A stretch of DNA of 64,000 bases, from assembly GCA_946059305.1 (NCBI GenBank), contig CAMGMU010000002.1, forward strand, positions 1 through 64,000. Reading direction: 5' to 3'. Source of the stretch: an uncultured Bacteroidales bacterium (GTDB lineage Bacteria; Bacteroidota; Bacteroidia; Bacteroidales; Paludibacteraceae). Shown one piece after another: positions 1 through 8,580 of this stretch (position 1 is the first letter of the stretch; each line of letters starts with the position of its first letter). A program made the position numbers and the translations under genes. The notes under the pieces are model-generated. The model did not search any database. It was not told the DNA's origin and worked only from the letters and a program-made list of their open reading frames with translations.

Positions 1-25
1 TCCTCGAAAATAAATCCAAAATCTA

Positions 26-54
26 ACAAAGCTAATTTTTAGAACCCACCTTAA
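26..54. repeat. Arm of a dispersed AGAACCCACC inverted-repeat element
   Basis: The stretch reads AACAAAGCTAATTTTTAGAA followed by CCCACCTTAA. It is almost identical to the right arm of the complete element at 12506-12589. Its partner arm would lie before the start of this window. The first 149 bases otherwise hold only this and a related arm at 115-135. Confidence 0.6.
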
Positions 55-114
55 ATGTTAAGTGTGCGTCGAAGCGATTTCACTTTGCACATGTACGTTT
101 TCGTATTCTAAACA

Positions 115-135
115 GCGAATTTGCGAACCCACCTA
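115..135. repeat. Second-subtype arm of the AGAACCCACC repeat family
   Basis: The arm AGCGAATTTGCGAACCCACC recurs with the same flanking bases at 2404-2424. It carries the same ACCCACCT end as the other copies but has GCG where they have TAG. It ends 15 bases before the first gene, so it is probably in that gene's leader. Confidence 0.55.
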
Positions 136-149
136 AATAAATAATTAAT

Positions 150-509
150 ATGGAAAAAGAATTATCTGCTCTTACTGTAGATTTGGCTGATGCTGCCAAA
201 GAAATCAAAGCAAACGTTATTATTGAAATTAACTCAATGAAGGCTACCCTCACGCAAGAAGATTTTGATATTCTTCGTGACATGGGATTTAAGACGGATG
301 TTAAAACATGCATTTGTTATGCATGTCTTAAAGCTGGCAAAACTCAGGACGAGGCAAAAGCGTTCTTGCAAGAGGCCATTAAGTCAAAAAAATTTAATTT
401 AAATTTTTTATTTGAGTTTCCTGAAGAATTGGGAATGCCTGTCATCTCTAAAGAGAATACGCCTTTGTTAGATGAATTAGTACAGTTAGTTGGGAGTATC
501 AAGAAGTAA
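150..509 (+). CDS. Hypothetical protein, 119 residues
   Basis: I do not recognise this family. The protein is small and soluble, with no signal peptide and no membrane segment. It looks mostly helical and has a Cys-rich patch (TCICYACLKAG, about residues 51-61) followed by a Lys-rich stretch and an acidic C-terminus. The AT-rich leader before the ATG (AAATAAATAATTAAT) is typical of Bacteroidota genes. The stop codon lies 13 bases before the start of the next gene, so the two are probably cotranscribed. Frame and length support a real gene; function is open. Confidence 0.7.
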   Translation: MEKELSALTVDLADAAKEIKANVIIEINSMKATLTQEDFDILRDMGFKTDVKTCICYACLKAGKTQDEAKAFLQEAIKSKKFNLNFLFEFPEELGMPVISKENTPLLDELVQLVGSIKK

Positions 510-522
510 TGGCTATACAACT

Positions 523-765
523 ATGTTTACGATAACTATTACCAATAATGAGATACAGGCTATAGATGCAGACGAACTGGTCGGGAAGATTGAGTTCGAA
601 CGTGAAGGATCAGAACTGGTGATTTTGCATACGTATGCCTATCAGTCGGGCCGAGGTATCGGTTCGATTCTCATGGATGCAGCAGTTGCTTATGCTGCCG
701 AGCATAACCTGATCCTCCGGCCGGTCTGCTCCTTTGCCGTTAAATATATGGAGAGGAGAAAATAA
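523..765 (+). CDS. Small GNAT-like N-acetyltransferase (YjdJ/COG2388 type)
   Basis: The 80-residue protein matches the minimal one-domain GNAT family. After a short N-terminal beta segment it has the acetyl-CoA pyrophosphate-binding region SGRGIGSILMDAAVAYAAEH, then PVCSFAVKYMERR, which corresponds to the usual CPF-x(3)-Y-x(3)-H/R ending of COG2388 proteins. I chose the ATG at 523 because the fold starts there; an in-frame start at 490 would overlap the upstream gene by 20 bases. The natural substrate is not known for this family. It sits 13 bases after a hypothetical gene and is likely in the same transcript. Confidence 0.75.
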   Translation: MFTITITNNEIQAIDADELVGKIEFEREGSELVILHTYAYQSGRGIGSILMDAAVAYAAEHNLILRPVCSFAVKYMERRK

Positions 766-775
766 CCTGCAAGCG

Positions 776-793
776 TATAAGGTGGGTTTTCGG
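776..793. repeat. Single arm of the AGAACCCACC repeat family, inverted
   Basis: AAGGTGGGTTTTCGG repeats the left-arm sequence AAGGTGGGTTCT of the element at 12506-12589. No clear partner arm follows within 70 bases. It lies just after the GNAT stop codon. Confidence 0.4.
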
Positions 794-859
794 CCCAAAT
801 CGTAAGTAAAATCAGTCACGTAAAATAAATCTATCAACAAACTAAAAAACACAAAAATT

Positions 860-2257
860 ATGAAAAAAACAATTATGCTTTTGTTGGCGGCGCTATGCAC
901 CGCAGCAACGACTCTCGCCTATAATTTCCAATCCGGCGACTTGTACTACAAGATCACGAGCGACACCACCGTGGAAGTTGCCTATCTATCTAAGAATTCA
1001 GACAACTACCAAGGTCTAACTACCGCCACCATCCCCGCAACCGTTCCCTACGACGGCACCACCTACTCCGTAACGAGCATTGGATACAGGGCGTTCCGAG
1101 AGTGCTCCTCCCTCACCTCCGTAACCATCCCCAACTCCCTAACAAGCATTAGGGACTATGCGTTCTATGATTGCTCCTCCCTCGCCTCCATTAACCTCCC
1201 CAACTCCGTAACGAGCATTGGAGAATATGCGTTCGAAGGTTGCTCCTCCCTCACCTCCGTAACCATCCCTAACGCCGTAACGAGCATTGGAAATTGTACG
1301 TTCGCGTATTGCTCCTCCCTCACCTCCGTAACCATCCCTGACTCCGTAACAAGTATTGGAATATGTGCGTTCTGGGGTTGCTCCTCCCTCACCTCCCTCA
1401 TCCTCCCCAACTCCGTAACAAGTATTGGATACGGGGCGTTCCAGGATTGCTCCTCCCTCACCTCCATTACCATCCCCAACTCCGTAACCAGCATTGGAGA
1501 ATGTGTGTTCAGTTTATGCTCCTCCCTCACCTCTATAGTAGTGGAAAGTGGTAACACAATGTATGATTCACGCGAGAACTGCAATGCCATTATTGAGACG
1601 GCTTCCAATACTCTAATTGCAGGGTGCCAATCAACCACCATCCCCAATTCTGTAGCGAGCATTGGATACAGGGCGTTCCGAGATTGCTCCTCCCTCACCT
1701 CCCTCACCATCCCTAACTCCGTAACGAGCATTGGAAACGAGGCGTTCTATAAATGCTCCTCTCTCACCTCCGTAACTATCCCTAACTCCGTAACCAGCAT
1801 GGGAGAATATGCGTTCGCGTATTGCTCCTCCCTCCCCTCCGTAACCATCCCCAACTCCGTAACGAGTATTGAAGCCGGGGCGTTCTATTGTTGCTTCTCC
1901 CTCACCTCCATCATCCTCCCCAACTCCGTAATAAGCATTGGAGAAGATGCGTTCTATGATTGCTCCTCCCTTACAGACATCTACTGCTATGCCACCACTC
2001 CGCCCGTATGCGATGATTACGACACTTTTTATCGCGTCAGCAAGTACTGCTATATTCATGTGCCCGCAGGCACCATTTCAGTCTACCAGGTGGCTACTGG
2101 GTGGAGACATTTCTCCAATTTCTTAGAGATCTCCGAGGAAACAGCAATCTCCGAGACTGAGCAGCAGAACAAGTCCTCCCGCAAAATCATCCGCGACGGG
2201 CAAGTCCTCATCCTCCGCAACGGCGTTACCTACGACATGATGGGCAATACGCTGTAG
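860..2257 (+). CDS. Secreted BspA-type leucine-rich repeat protein
   Basis: The 465-residue protein starts with a signal peptide (MKKTIMLLLAALCTAATTLA). About twelve LRR_5/BspA repeats of 23 residues follow, with consensus LTSVTIPNSVTSIGxxAFxxCSS. One repeat run is broken near residue 220 by an island starting IVVESGNTMYDSR, as is common in this family. The last structured part (TPPVCDDYDTFYRVSKYCYIHVPAG) is the usual Bacteroidales ending of such domains. The final 25 residues (RKIIRDGQVLILRNG...YDMMGNTL) form a tail also found on two other secreted proteins in the window. Surface adhesion is the usual suggestion for BspA proteins. The repeat units are nearly identical at the DNA level and rich in CTCC, so copy number may vary by recombination. 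Confidence 0.9.
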   Translation: MKKTIMLLLAALCTAATTLAYNFQSGDLYYKITSDTTVEVAYLSKNSDNYQGLTTATIPATVPYDGTTYSVTSIGYRAFRECSSLTSVTIPNSLTSIRDYAFYDCSSLASINLPNSVTSIGEYAFEGCSSLTSVTIPNAVTSIGNCTFAYCSSLTSVTIPDSVTSIGICAFWGCSSLTSLILPNSVTSIGYGAFQDCSSLTSITIPNSVTSIGECVFSLCSSLTSIVVESGNTMYDSRENCNAIIETASNTLIAGCQSTTIPNSVASIGYRAFRDCSSLTSLTIPNSVTSIGNEAFYKCSSLTSVTIPNSVTSMGEYAFAYCSSLPSVTIPNSVTSIEAGAFYCCFSLTSIILPNSVISIGEDAFYDCSSLTDIYCYATTPPVCDDYDTFYRVSKYCYIHVPAGTISVYQVATGWRHFSNFLEISEETAISETEQQNKSSRKIIRDGQVLILRNGVTYDMMGNTL

Positions 2258-2310
2258 TTTCAAGTTTCAGGTTTCAGGTTTCAAGTTTCAGGTTTCAAGT
2301 TTTAGGTTTC
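2256..2310. repeat. Short direct repeats of TTTCAAG/TTTCAGG
   Basis: Right after the LRR stop codon there are about seven copies of a 7-8 base unit, TTTCA(A/G)G with minor variants. It is noncoding and could be a slippage product. Confidence 0.6.
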
Positions 2311-2324
2311 AATCCTATGCAGGA

Positions 2325-2364
2325 AGCCACCCTCGCAATACCATGCTGCGGGGGTGGCTGTATT
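2325..2364 (+). terminator. Intrinsic terminator after the LRR gene
   Basis: The arms AGCCACCC (2325-2332) and GGGTGGCT (2352-2359) are perfectly complementary and are followed by GTATTTT. Confidence 0.7.
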
Positions 2365-2365
2365 T

Positions 2366-2427
2366 TAGGTAGGTTCTAATAATTCCCATATTCGAAAAGA
2401 TATAGCGAATTTGCGAACCCACCTATA
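2366..2427. repeat. Complete AGAACCCACC-type inverted-repeat element, 62 bp
   Basis: The left arm TAGGTAGGTTCTAATAATT and the right arm AGCGAATTTGCGAACCCACC then TATA are imperfect inverted repeats around an AT-rich centre. It belongs to the family described at 12506-12589. It sits between the LRR terminator and the next promoter. Confidence 0.55.
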
Positions 2428-2524
2428 AATAGTCCCAATTTTTAACGGAACACCAGTGAGTAAGCTTTATTTTTTGCCCTTTAAGATATAATTTTGAGAA
2501 TTTTGAAAAATTTGGTTCTCAATA

Positions 2525-2556
2525 TTTGGTTATCTCAAAAAAAAAATGTACCTTTG
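2525..2556 (+). promoter_or_regulatory. Bacteroidota-type promoter of the PEGA/FGE-like gene
   Basis: The -33 box TTTG (2525-2528) and the -7 box TACCTTTG (2549-2556) are spaced by 20 bases. This leaves a leader of about 205 bases before the ATG at 2769. I recognise no riboswitch in the leader; the gene-free stretch 2258-2768 is otherwise made of the repeats and terminator listed. Confidence 0.75.
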
Positions 2557-2768
2557 CAGCCGTTTTTGAAAGTGTAGGGTTGATGAGTTGTCTTCTGCTC
2601 TAAGAATATAGTCGCTTTAGAAGCGCTTCAAGACTGATTGATTCGTAGATAGTCTTCCTATCTGCCATTTCTTTGCGGATTGAAGTGCCCTTTGTTTTTG
2701 CATTTTTTTGATATGTTCGCGCTTTAAAAAACACAATTTTATGTTTAATTGTTTGGAAAATCGTAATA

Positions 2769-4487
2769 ATGTTTAAGAAAATCAGTACGCTATTCTTGCT
2801 GTTTTTTGCTGTCATTTTGGGCATGCAGGCTCAGGAAATGTCGGTAAAATCGTTTGAATATCTTGTCAGTGACTTGACCGCTCGCACGAATCGTAGGAAT
2901 GACATCAACGACAACCCCGCAGCCGTAATCCGCGTAGGCATCGCCCTGCAAGGGGTGGTTTTTGAGGGCAATGTGTTGGGCGAACCGGTGTATAACACGG
3001 GCGAGTATTTGGTGTATATGAGCGCAGGTAGCCGTAAACTGACTGTTCGTCACCCGAATTTTCTGCCCTTGGTAGTGACGTTTGCTGATTATGAAATCAA
3101 CCAGCTCGAAGGCCTTTGTACGTATAAACTGACCATCCGCACGAGCGCTCCAAATCCTCCTACTCCGCAACCTGCGGGCAACTACTTTGTTCTCAACGTG
3201 AAGCCTACTTCAGCGCGTGTCACGATTGACGATCAAGAGCCGAGAATTGTGAATGCTGATGGTACTATCAAGTTTTTTTTGACCAATGGCTCGCACAACG
3301 TGAAAGTAGAGGCGGAGGGCTATCTGACCAGATCAGGCACGGTGAATATGAACGGCACGCGTCAGCAGATGGATATCACTCTCGTTTCTTCCAAGCCAAC
3401 GCTTATTGTAAAGACTGCCACTGCCGGTGCGCAGATTTATATCGATGAAGAACTGAAAGGCACTGACCAATGGCAGGGTCCATTGGCGCCTGGTACTTAC
3501 ATGGTAGAAGCCCGCAAGTTGGGCTACCGCTCGTCTTCACTTACGGTGAGAGTGAATAAGATGCAGACTGAAACGGTTATGGTGCCGCCTCTCGAGGAAG
3601 CCTATGGTGCGCTGCTTGTAGATATAGAACCGGTGGATGCTGAGATTTACTTCGATGGCAATCTGTTGGGAAAAGCGCCCAACCTCTTTACTGAAGTTCC
3701 TATCGGCAAGCATCGCGTGCGCATCAGCAAGCCTGGCTATGTGGATCGTCTGGATAGCGTGGTGATTGAAGAAAACAAGCAGACAAAAATCAGTGGCAGT
3801 CTCCTGCATGGAGATGGAACGCTGGTGCCTATCACCGTCAATGGTGTTACGTTCTGTATGGTTAAAGTGGATGGCGGACGATTAGGTATGGGCAAGGACA
3901 ATGCCATGTCTGCAAGACGCGATTCGGTGCTTTCTTTCTTAATCGGTGAAACGGAAGTGACGCAAGCGCTTTGGAAAGCCGTAATGGGTAGAAACCCATC
4001 TTATTTCAAGGGCAATAACCTGCCGGTGGAAAACGTGTCATGGTCGGATTGTCAGGCATTCATTAAAAAGCTGAATCGATTGACGGGCATGAATTTCCGT
4101 CTGCCTACCCAAGCAGAATGGGAGTTTGCAGCTCGTGGTGGTAGGCGCAGCACCAACACGGAATATAGCGGCAGTGATAACCTCGATGAGGTAGCATGGC
4201 ATAAAGGCAATAGCAATGCCAAATCGCACCCGGTGAAGTCCAAATTGCCAAACGAGCTTGGACTCTATGATATGACCGGTAATGTATGGGAATGGTGCGA
4301 GGATGAAGAGGTGATATACGAAGGTAGTTATTCAGGCAGTGCTTCGCAAACAGGTGAAACGAAGCGCGTCAATCGAGGCGGCAGCTGGGAGAATATCTCA
4401 CGCCATTGCCGGATCTCTTACCATAGCAGTGACTCTCCCAATGGACGCTTTTATAACCTTGGCTTCCGCTTAGCCCTCGATGAATAA
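2769..4487 (+). CDS. Secreted PEGA-domain protein with FGE/SUMF1-like domain
   Basis: The 572-residue protein has a signal peptide (MFKKISTLFLLFFAVILGMQAQ) and an N-terminal beta domain. Three PEGA modules follow (about residues 140-205, 210-270 and 278-345, with endings such as GTYMVEARKLGYR and GKHRVRISKPGYV). A C-terminal formylglycine-generating-enzyme fold covers about 355-572, with ETEVTQALWKAVMG, LPVENVSWSDCQAF, RLPTQAEWEFAARGG, MTGNVWEWCED and NRGGSWENISRHCR. In true FGE two cysteines form the active site; here Asn542 stands at the first position and only Cys547 is kept, so sulfatase activation is unlikely. PEGA modules usually bind surface or wall structures. It has its own promoter and a shared terminator with convergent trmN6. 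Confidence 0.88.
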   Translation: MFKKISTLFLLFFAVILGMQAQEMSVKSFEYLVSDLTARTNRRNDINDNPAAVIRVGIALQGVVFEGNVLGEPVYNTGEYLVYMSAGSRKLTVRHPNFLPLVVTFADYEINQLEGLCTYKLTIRTSAPNPPTPQPAGNYFVLNVKPTSARVTIDDQEPRIVNADGTIKFFLTNGSHNVKVEAEGYLTRSGTVNMNGTRQQMDITLVSSKPTLIVKTATAGAQIYIDEELKGTDQWQGPLAPGTYMVEARKLGYRSSSLTVRVNKMQTETVMVPPLEEAYGALLVDIEPVDAEIYFDGNLLGKAPNLFTEVPIGKHRVRISKPGYVDRLDSVVIEENKQTKISGSLLHGDGTLVPITVNGVTFCMVKVDGGRLGMGKDNAMSARRDSVLSFLIGETEVTQALWKAVMGRNPSYFKGNNLPVENVSWSDCQAFIKKLNRLTGMNFRLPTQAEWEFAARGGRRSTNTEYSGSDNLDEVAWHKGNSNAKSHPVKSKLPNELGLYDMTGNVWEWCEDEEVIYEGSYSGSASQTGETKRVNRGGSWENISRHCRISYHSSDSPNGRFYNLGFRLALDE

Positions 4488-4529
4488 TATCAAAATCTGA
4501 AAATGCCTTTTTTGAATCCTCGATAAACG

Positions 4530-4555
4530 AACAATCCCACCTCGGTGGGATTGTT
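4530..4555. terminator. Bidirectional terminator between converging genes
   Basis: AACAATCCCACC (4530-4541) pairs perfectly with GGTGGGATTGTT (4544-4555). A T-rich tail lies on the plus side and A-rich sequence on the other. It can serve both the PEGA gene and trmN6. Confidence 0.9.
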
Positions 4556-4586
4556 TTGTTGAAGTTCATTTGTTATGAGTAGGGAA

Positions 4587-5285
4587 CTACAGATAAAAAT
4601 CGCGGCATAGGGCTTTGTATTGCTCGGAGCGCGGTTCTCCATTCTGATCCATGAGGCAGAGGGAGTCGATGAGGCAAGGTTCAGTAGTGGGAGCTTTTCT
4701 GAAAGCAATCATCACCCGTTTGGCGGGCTTGGTGTCCCGCGTGTGCACGCGTGTTATATGAATAGGAGTGAGTCCGCATTCGGCTGCCAAATGGAGCACG
4801 GGTTGCTCGGCTTCGATGGGCAAGACGTAGGACACTATCCCGCCCGCTTTGGCGAGACGGGAGCTGTGGTTGACGAGTGCGCTGAAGGAGAGTGTATCGG
4901 TATGGCGTGCTTTGAGGCGGGCGGCATCGGGGTTCTTTAGAGAATCTACGAAATAGGGTGGGTTGCTGGCTACAAGGTCGTACTCGCCCTCGTTTAATTG
5001 TTGCACAGGCATATGCAAGACATGCAGACGGTCTGCCCAAGGACTGGCTGCAAAATTCTCCGCGGCCTGCTCAGCTGCTCCTGCATCGATATCCACCCCT
5101 GTAATATCCGCTTCAGGGCATCGTTGCGCAAACATGAGCGCCATCAAGCCGCTACCCGTACCGATATCAAGGATGCGCGCATTGCCCTCTGGCACGGGTG
5201 CCCAAGCACCGTGGATAGTGCCATCTGTGCCTACTTTCATACCGCATTTCTCGTCGGCTACGCTGAATTGTTTGAAATGAAACAT
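4587..5285 (-). CDS. trmN6: tRNA1(Val) (adenine37-N6)-methyltransferase
   Basis: The 232-residue class I SAM-dependent methyltransferase begins MFHFKQFSVADEKCGMKVGT, matching the YfiC/TrmN6 start (FxF+QFxV...MKVGTDG). Motif I is ILDIGTGSGLMALMFAQR and the adenine-N6 catalytic motif is NPPY in LVASNPPYF. In the family it methylates N6 of A37 in tRNA1(Val) in the cytoplasm. I chose the ATG at 5285 over a TTG three codons upstream. It lies 52 bases after the permease gene and is probably read from the same promoter. Confidence 0.88.
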   Translation of the reverse strand: MFHFKQFSVADEKCGMKVGTDGTIHGAWAPVPEGNARILDIGTGSGLMALMFAQRCPEADITGVDIDAGAAEQAAENFAASPWADRLHVLHMPVQQLNEGEYDLVASNPPYFVDSLKNPDAARLKARHTDTLSFSALVNHSSRLAKAGGIVSYVLPIEAEQPVLHLAAECGLTPIHITRVHTRDTKPAKRVMIAFRKAPTTEPCLIDSLCLMDQNGEPRSEQYKALCRDFYL

Positions 5286-5337
5286 AGCATTCAAAGGGCT
5301 TAACCTCCATAAACATGCAGGTTCTCTCGTTATGGCT

Positions 5338-6147
5338 TTAATGGTGGCTGCATTGCTCGGTATGCTGGTGGTCGTGTTCGCACTCGGGTCCGCAATGGTG
5401 GTGTCCGCCGAAGATGCCTACAGTCATGTAGATGCCTACTCCGATGAATAGGATGATGGAGATGCGACGAAGCCAATTTTCGATAGTATGCATCTTACCG
5501 GTCATCTTACCTATACTGGCCATCCCTTTGCTGAGTAATACCGCGAGAATCATCACGAGCAGGGCATCGCCCAAACCGAAGAGCACCGGCATCAGCCAAC
5601 TCCAACTCATGGGTTGCATCATCGTGAGCGGGATGAGTGTGCCGAAATAGAGCAGTCCGCTATACGGGCAGAACGCGAGGGCAAAGACAGCGCCTAAGAT
5701 AAAACACGCTACAGGTCCGTTAAGGGGCTTGAAGTTGACTTTGGAAATACTGCGGATGAGCCGATGGGGCGCATGTTCGTGTGTATGTGAATCGCTATCG
5801 TGGTTGTGGTGCGCTTCGCGGTATGAGAAAATGGCAATTGCCAGGCCCATGATGAGCAAAAACGGCCCGAGGGCAGGTTCTCCGTATGTTTCGAAAAACG
5901 TCCTCACTCCCTCCGTTTGCGCCCCAAGAATAAAAACGAGCGCGAGTAGGGTGTAAGAGAAACACTTACCGAGTACGTAGCAGAGGCTACCCATCACGAT
6001 GGCGCGCATGTTGCTCACGTTGCGACTCAGATAAGAGAGAGCCGTCATGTCAGAGCAAAACGGACAAGGAGAGAGCATCGTGAGTAAGCCTAAGAGGAAA
6101 GCTGTAAGCAGCGGAAAGGTGGAGTTATGCAGTACGAAATCGAGCAT
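5338..6147 (-). CDS. His-rich CcdA/ArsG-like membrane permease
   Basis: The 269-residue polytopic protein has about six or seven membrane segments. Two Cys-Pro motifs, LTMLSPCPFCSD (near residue 25) and LAFCPYSG (near residue 160), are typical of the DsbD/CcdA superfamily and of the ArsG-type transporters in Bacteroidota. Two His-rich stretches, HHNHDSDSHTHEH in a central loop and HHHCGPECEHDHQH at the C-terminus, suggest binding of a transition metal. A role in metal or metalloid transport, or in moving reducing power across the membrane, is inferred; the substrate cannot be read from the sequence. The promoter overlaps that of the divergent kinase gene, which hints at joint control. Confidence 0.75.
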   Translation of the reverse strand: MLDFVLHNSTFPLLTAFLLGLLTMLSPCPFCSDMTALSYLSRNVSNMRAIVMGSLCYVLGKCFSYTLLALVFILGAQTEGVRTFFETYGEPALGPFLLIMGLAIAIFSYREAHHNHDSDSHTHEHAPHRLIRSISKVNFKPLNGPVACFILGAVFALAFCPYSGLLYFGTLIPLTMMQPMSWSWLMPVLFGLGDALLVMILAVLLSKGMASIGKMTGKMHTIENWLRRISIILFIGVGIYMTVGIFGGHHHCGPECEHDHQHTEQCSHH

Positions 6148-6192
6148 AAAAAAGAGAAAAAATCAAAATATTGTTATTTTTTTTGGAAATTT

Positions 6193-6224
6193 TTTGCAAA
6201 GGTACGAAAAATGTATTAACTTTG
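6193..6224 (+). promoter_or_regulatory. Promoter of the histidine kinase gene
   Basis: TTTG (6193-6196), a 20-base spacer and TAACTTTG (6217-6224) match the Bacteroidota consensus exactly. It decides the kinase start at 6269, because an in-frame start at 6047 would lie upstream of the promoter. Confidence 0.8.
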
Positions 6225-6228
6225 CAAG
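6197..6228 (-). promoter_or_regulatory. Promoter of the permease gene, minus strand
   Basis: On the minus strand the -7 box reads TACCTTTG (6204-6197). The -33 box is CTTG (6228-6225), one base off TTTG, with 20 bases between. It lies on the same DNA as the kinase promoter. Confidence 0.6.
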
Positions 6229-6268
6229 CAAAATACGGTTTGACCGCATTTTTTTTTACTTTTTGCCA

Positions 6269-8449
6269 ATGAAAAATCGCATTTTTTCTATTCTATTGCC
6301 TCTTCTGCTGCTCTTACTGAGCGCTTGCAATAGTCCAGAGCGCTCTGTGTCGCATTTTCAGAATCAGCTGAATGCCCGTCAGGCTACCGCTCTCCGCTAT
6401 TGCGATGAGGTGGAGCGTGCACTCTGCAGTAATTCGTTTGACTCCGTGAGAATAGCCACGCAGAACACCGATGGTATCCTCTTCTATATTTTCAGCCGAG
6501 AAGGGATGGTGTATTGGTCTGACAACTGGCTCTCGGGGCAGGGCATTATGTATCCGAAATACGACCGTTGGTTTTATTACCGTTTCGAAAATGCGGAAAC
6601 GGTATGCCGTTGGCGAGAAAGTGGAGAGTATAAGATTCTTACGATTATCCCCATCAAATATGCATATGCATTGGAGAATCAGCAGTTGCATAACACGTTT
6701 ATCAAGCCGTTTCGCTTGCCTAAAAACTATCAGATACGTCAGTCAAAACCTAAGGGAAGCATTCCTGTTGTGGATAGGGAGAATAATTATCTGTTCTCTA
6801 TTATCGAAACCGATATAAAAGAGGAATCGGCTGCATCAGATCAACGCTTGGCGGACAGTTTTTCGTATCAGGAGGTGCTCGAAACGGGCAAGCAACGCAC
6901 ACACGTAAATTTTCATTTCTTTATCATCGCCAGCCTAATATTTCTGGTTTGCCTGCTCTGCGTAGGTGTGTATGGCCTTTGGCGCAGTCGTGGATTGAGC
7001 AATATGCGCTTGAGCGTGAAATATCAGTATCTGATTGTGACAATGCTGCTGGTACTCTTTGCCTGCGTGTTTTTGGTAGCCGTGAAATACGTTAGGGAGC
7101 GCTATATTGATCGGCAGCAGTCAGAATTGCAGCACAAGGCCAAATACCTTCAGAAATCGCTTCAGGACCTGTATTACTGGAACATGAATCTTACGGCTCG
7201 CAATACACCGGGTTTAAATGTGGACTTACGCGACCTCTGCTTCTCCTATGAGACCGATATCAACGTGTATGACATGGAGGGTAATCTGGTAGGCAGCAGT
7301 TCGCCCGCCGTATTTGAGAAAGGCATCAAATCTACGCATATTCACCCTGAACCCTTTTTTTCTAAAAACTGTACGATGGTGCGTGAGGAGCAGTTGGGGG
7401 AGATGAAATATATGGCGGCATACACGGAACTCTTCAATGGCAATTACGTGCAGATTGGCTATCTCGAAGTACCATATTACGTGGCGGCTGACGAGCGACA
7501 CATGGCAGTGGACGATTTCCTTCAGAAACTGCTGCCATCGTACCTCACGGTGATGATGTTGGCTATTATCTTGGCGCTCATCCTCTCTCGTGGCATCACG
7601 CGGCAACTGATGGAAGTGTCAGAAGCACTCAAGCAGGTGAGGTTGGGCAAACGCAATCGCCATCTGCAATATGACCACAAAGATGAGGTGGGAGATATCG
7701 TAGAAGAGTATAATAAGATGGTGGATCAGCTCGAGGAGTCCACAGAACGATTGGCCAAGAGCGAACGAGAAGACGCATGGCGCACCATGGCGCGCCAAGT
7801 GGCCCACGAGATTAATAATACGCTCACACCAATGAAGCTCAATATCCAAATGCTCCAAATGCTCAAAGCCAAGCATCAGGACGAGCGCTTCAATCAGAAA
7901 TTTGACTCCACTACCAATACCCTCCTCGACACACTCGATGGACTTTCGAATATTGCTACTTCGTTTTCTACCTTTGCCAAACTGCCCGAACAGCATCCCG
8001 AAAACGTGGATATTGCAGTTAAGTTGTTCTCTGTAATAGGCCTTTTTCGCGAAAATACCGAAGGAGTACCTGTGAGGTATGTAGGCGCTGAATACGGCGT
8101 GTTTGCCATAGCAGATAGTGCGCAGATTAATCAAGTGTTTACCAATCTCATCAAGAATGCGCTACAAGCAGTCAATGGCGCTCCCGGTGGGGATATCATC
8201 GTGATATTGAAAGACCTCTCTGACTCGGTGGAGATATGCGTGTCTGACAATGGCTGCGGCATCCCCGAAGAAGCCCAGTCGCGCATTTTTACACCGTACT
8301 TCACTACCAAAACCACTGGCACCGGACTCGGTTTGGGCATCTCGAAAAATATCGTAGAGGGTTGCGGTGGAACCATTCGATTTACGACGTCCAAAAAAGG
8401 TACGCAGTTTTTCGTTACCTTGCGCAAGGAAAGCGAGCAGACATACTGA
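6269..8449 (+). CDS. Membrane sensor histidine kinase, NtrY-like
   Basis: The 726-residue protein starts with a hydrophobic leader ending LLLLLLSAC, which resembles a lipobox. An N-terminal sensor region follows, then membrane segments near 216-237 and 253-275, a second extracytoplasmic domain, and a third segment near 425-444. A HAMP linker leads to the HisKA motif ARQVAHEINN with phospho-acceptor His513, and to an ATPase domain with NLIKNALQAV, DNGCGIP, FTPYFTTK and GTGLGLG. It should sense an envelope signal and phosphorylate a response regulator, but no regulator gene is nearby. The order HAMP, then AHEINNTLTPM, is that of NtrY-type kinases. I chose the ATG at 6269 from promoter position and signal peptide. 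Confidence 0.9.
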   Translation: MKNRIFSILLPLLLLLLSACNSPERSVSHFQNQLNARQATALRYCDEVERALCSNSFDSVRIATQNTDGILFYIFSREGMVYWSDNWLSGQGIMYPKYDRWFYYRFENAETVCRWRESGEYKILTIIPIKYAYALENQQLHNTFIKPFRLPKNYQIRQSKPKGSIPVVDRENNYLFSIIETDIKEESAASDQRLADSFSYQEVLETGKQRTHVNFHFFIIASLIFLVCLLCVGVYGLWRSRGLSNMRLSVKYQYLIVTMLLVLFACVFLVAVKYVRERYIDRQQSELQHKAKYLQKSLQDLYYWNMNLTARNTPGLNVDLRDLCFSYETDINVYDMEGNLVGSSSPAVFEKGIKSTHIHPEPFFSKNCTMVREEQLGEMKYMAAYTELFNGNYVQIGYLEVPYYVAADERHMAVDDFLQKLLPSYLTVMMLAIILALILSRGITRQLMEVSEALKQVRLGKRNRHLQYDHKDEVGDIVEEYNKMVDQLEESTERLAKSEREDAWRTMARQVAHEINNTLTPMKLNIQMLQMLKAKHQDERFNQKFDSTTNTLLDTLDGLSNIATSFSTFAKLPEQHPENVDIAVKLFSVIGLFRENTEGVPVRYVGAEYGVFAIADSAQINQVFTNLIKNALQAVNGAPGGDIIVILKDLSDSVEICVSDNGCGIPEEAQSRIFTPYFTTKTTGTGLGLGISKNIVEGCGGTIRFTTSKKGTQFFVTLRKESEQTY

Positions 8450-8580
8450 TTGGCTGCGCTCGAAACGGGTGTTGACGGAGAAAAAGCTGCTAATTGTATG
8501 AGCTAAAATGACAAATATCTACGAAAACCGCCTTCGCAAAGTGGTTGATACTACATATTTCTTACATTTTGTCAGAAAAC

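Noticed and set aside
655-670. GGTTCGATTC as the T-loop of a tRNA
   Set aside because: It lies within the GNAT coding sequence and no acceptor or anticodon stem can be formed around it.
1165-2059. Long minus-strand and alternate plus-strand open frames over the LRR gene
   Set aside because: They arise from the regular 69-bp repeats read in other frames; the plus-strand frame has the signal peptide and the known LRR consensus.
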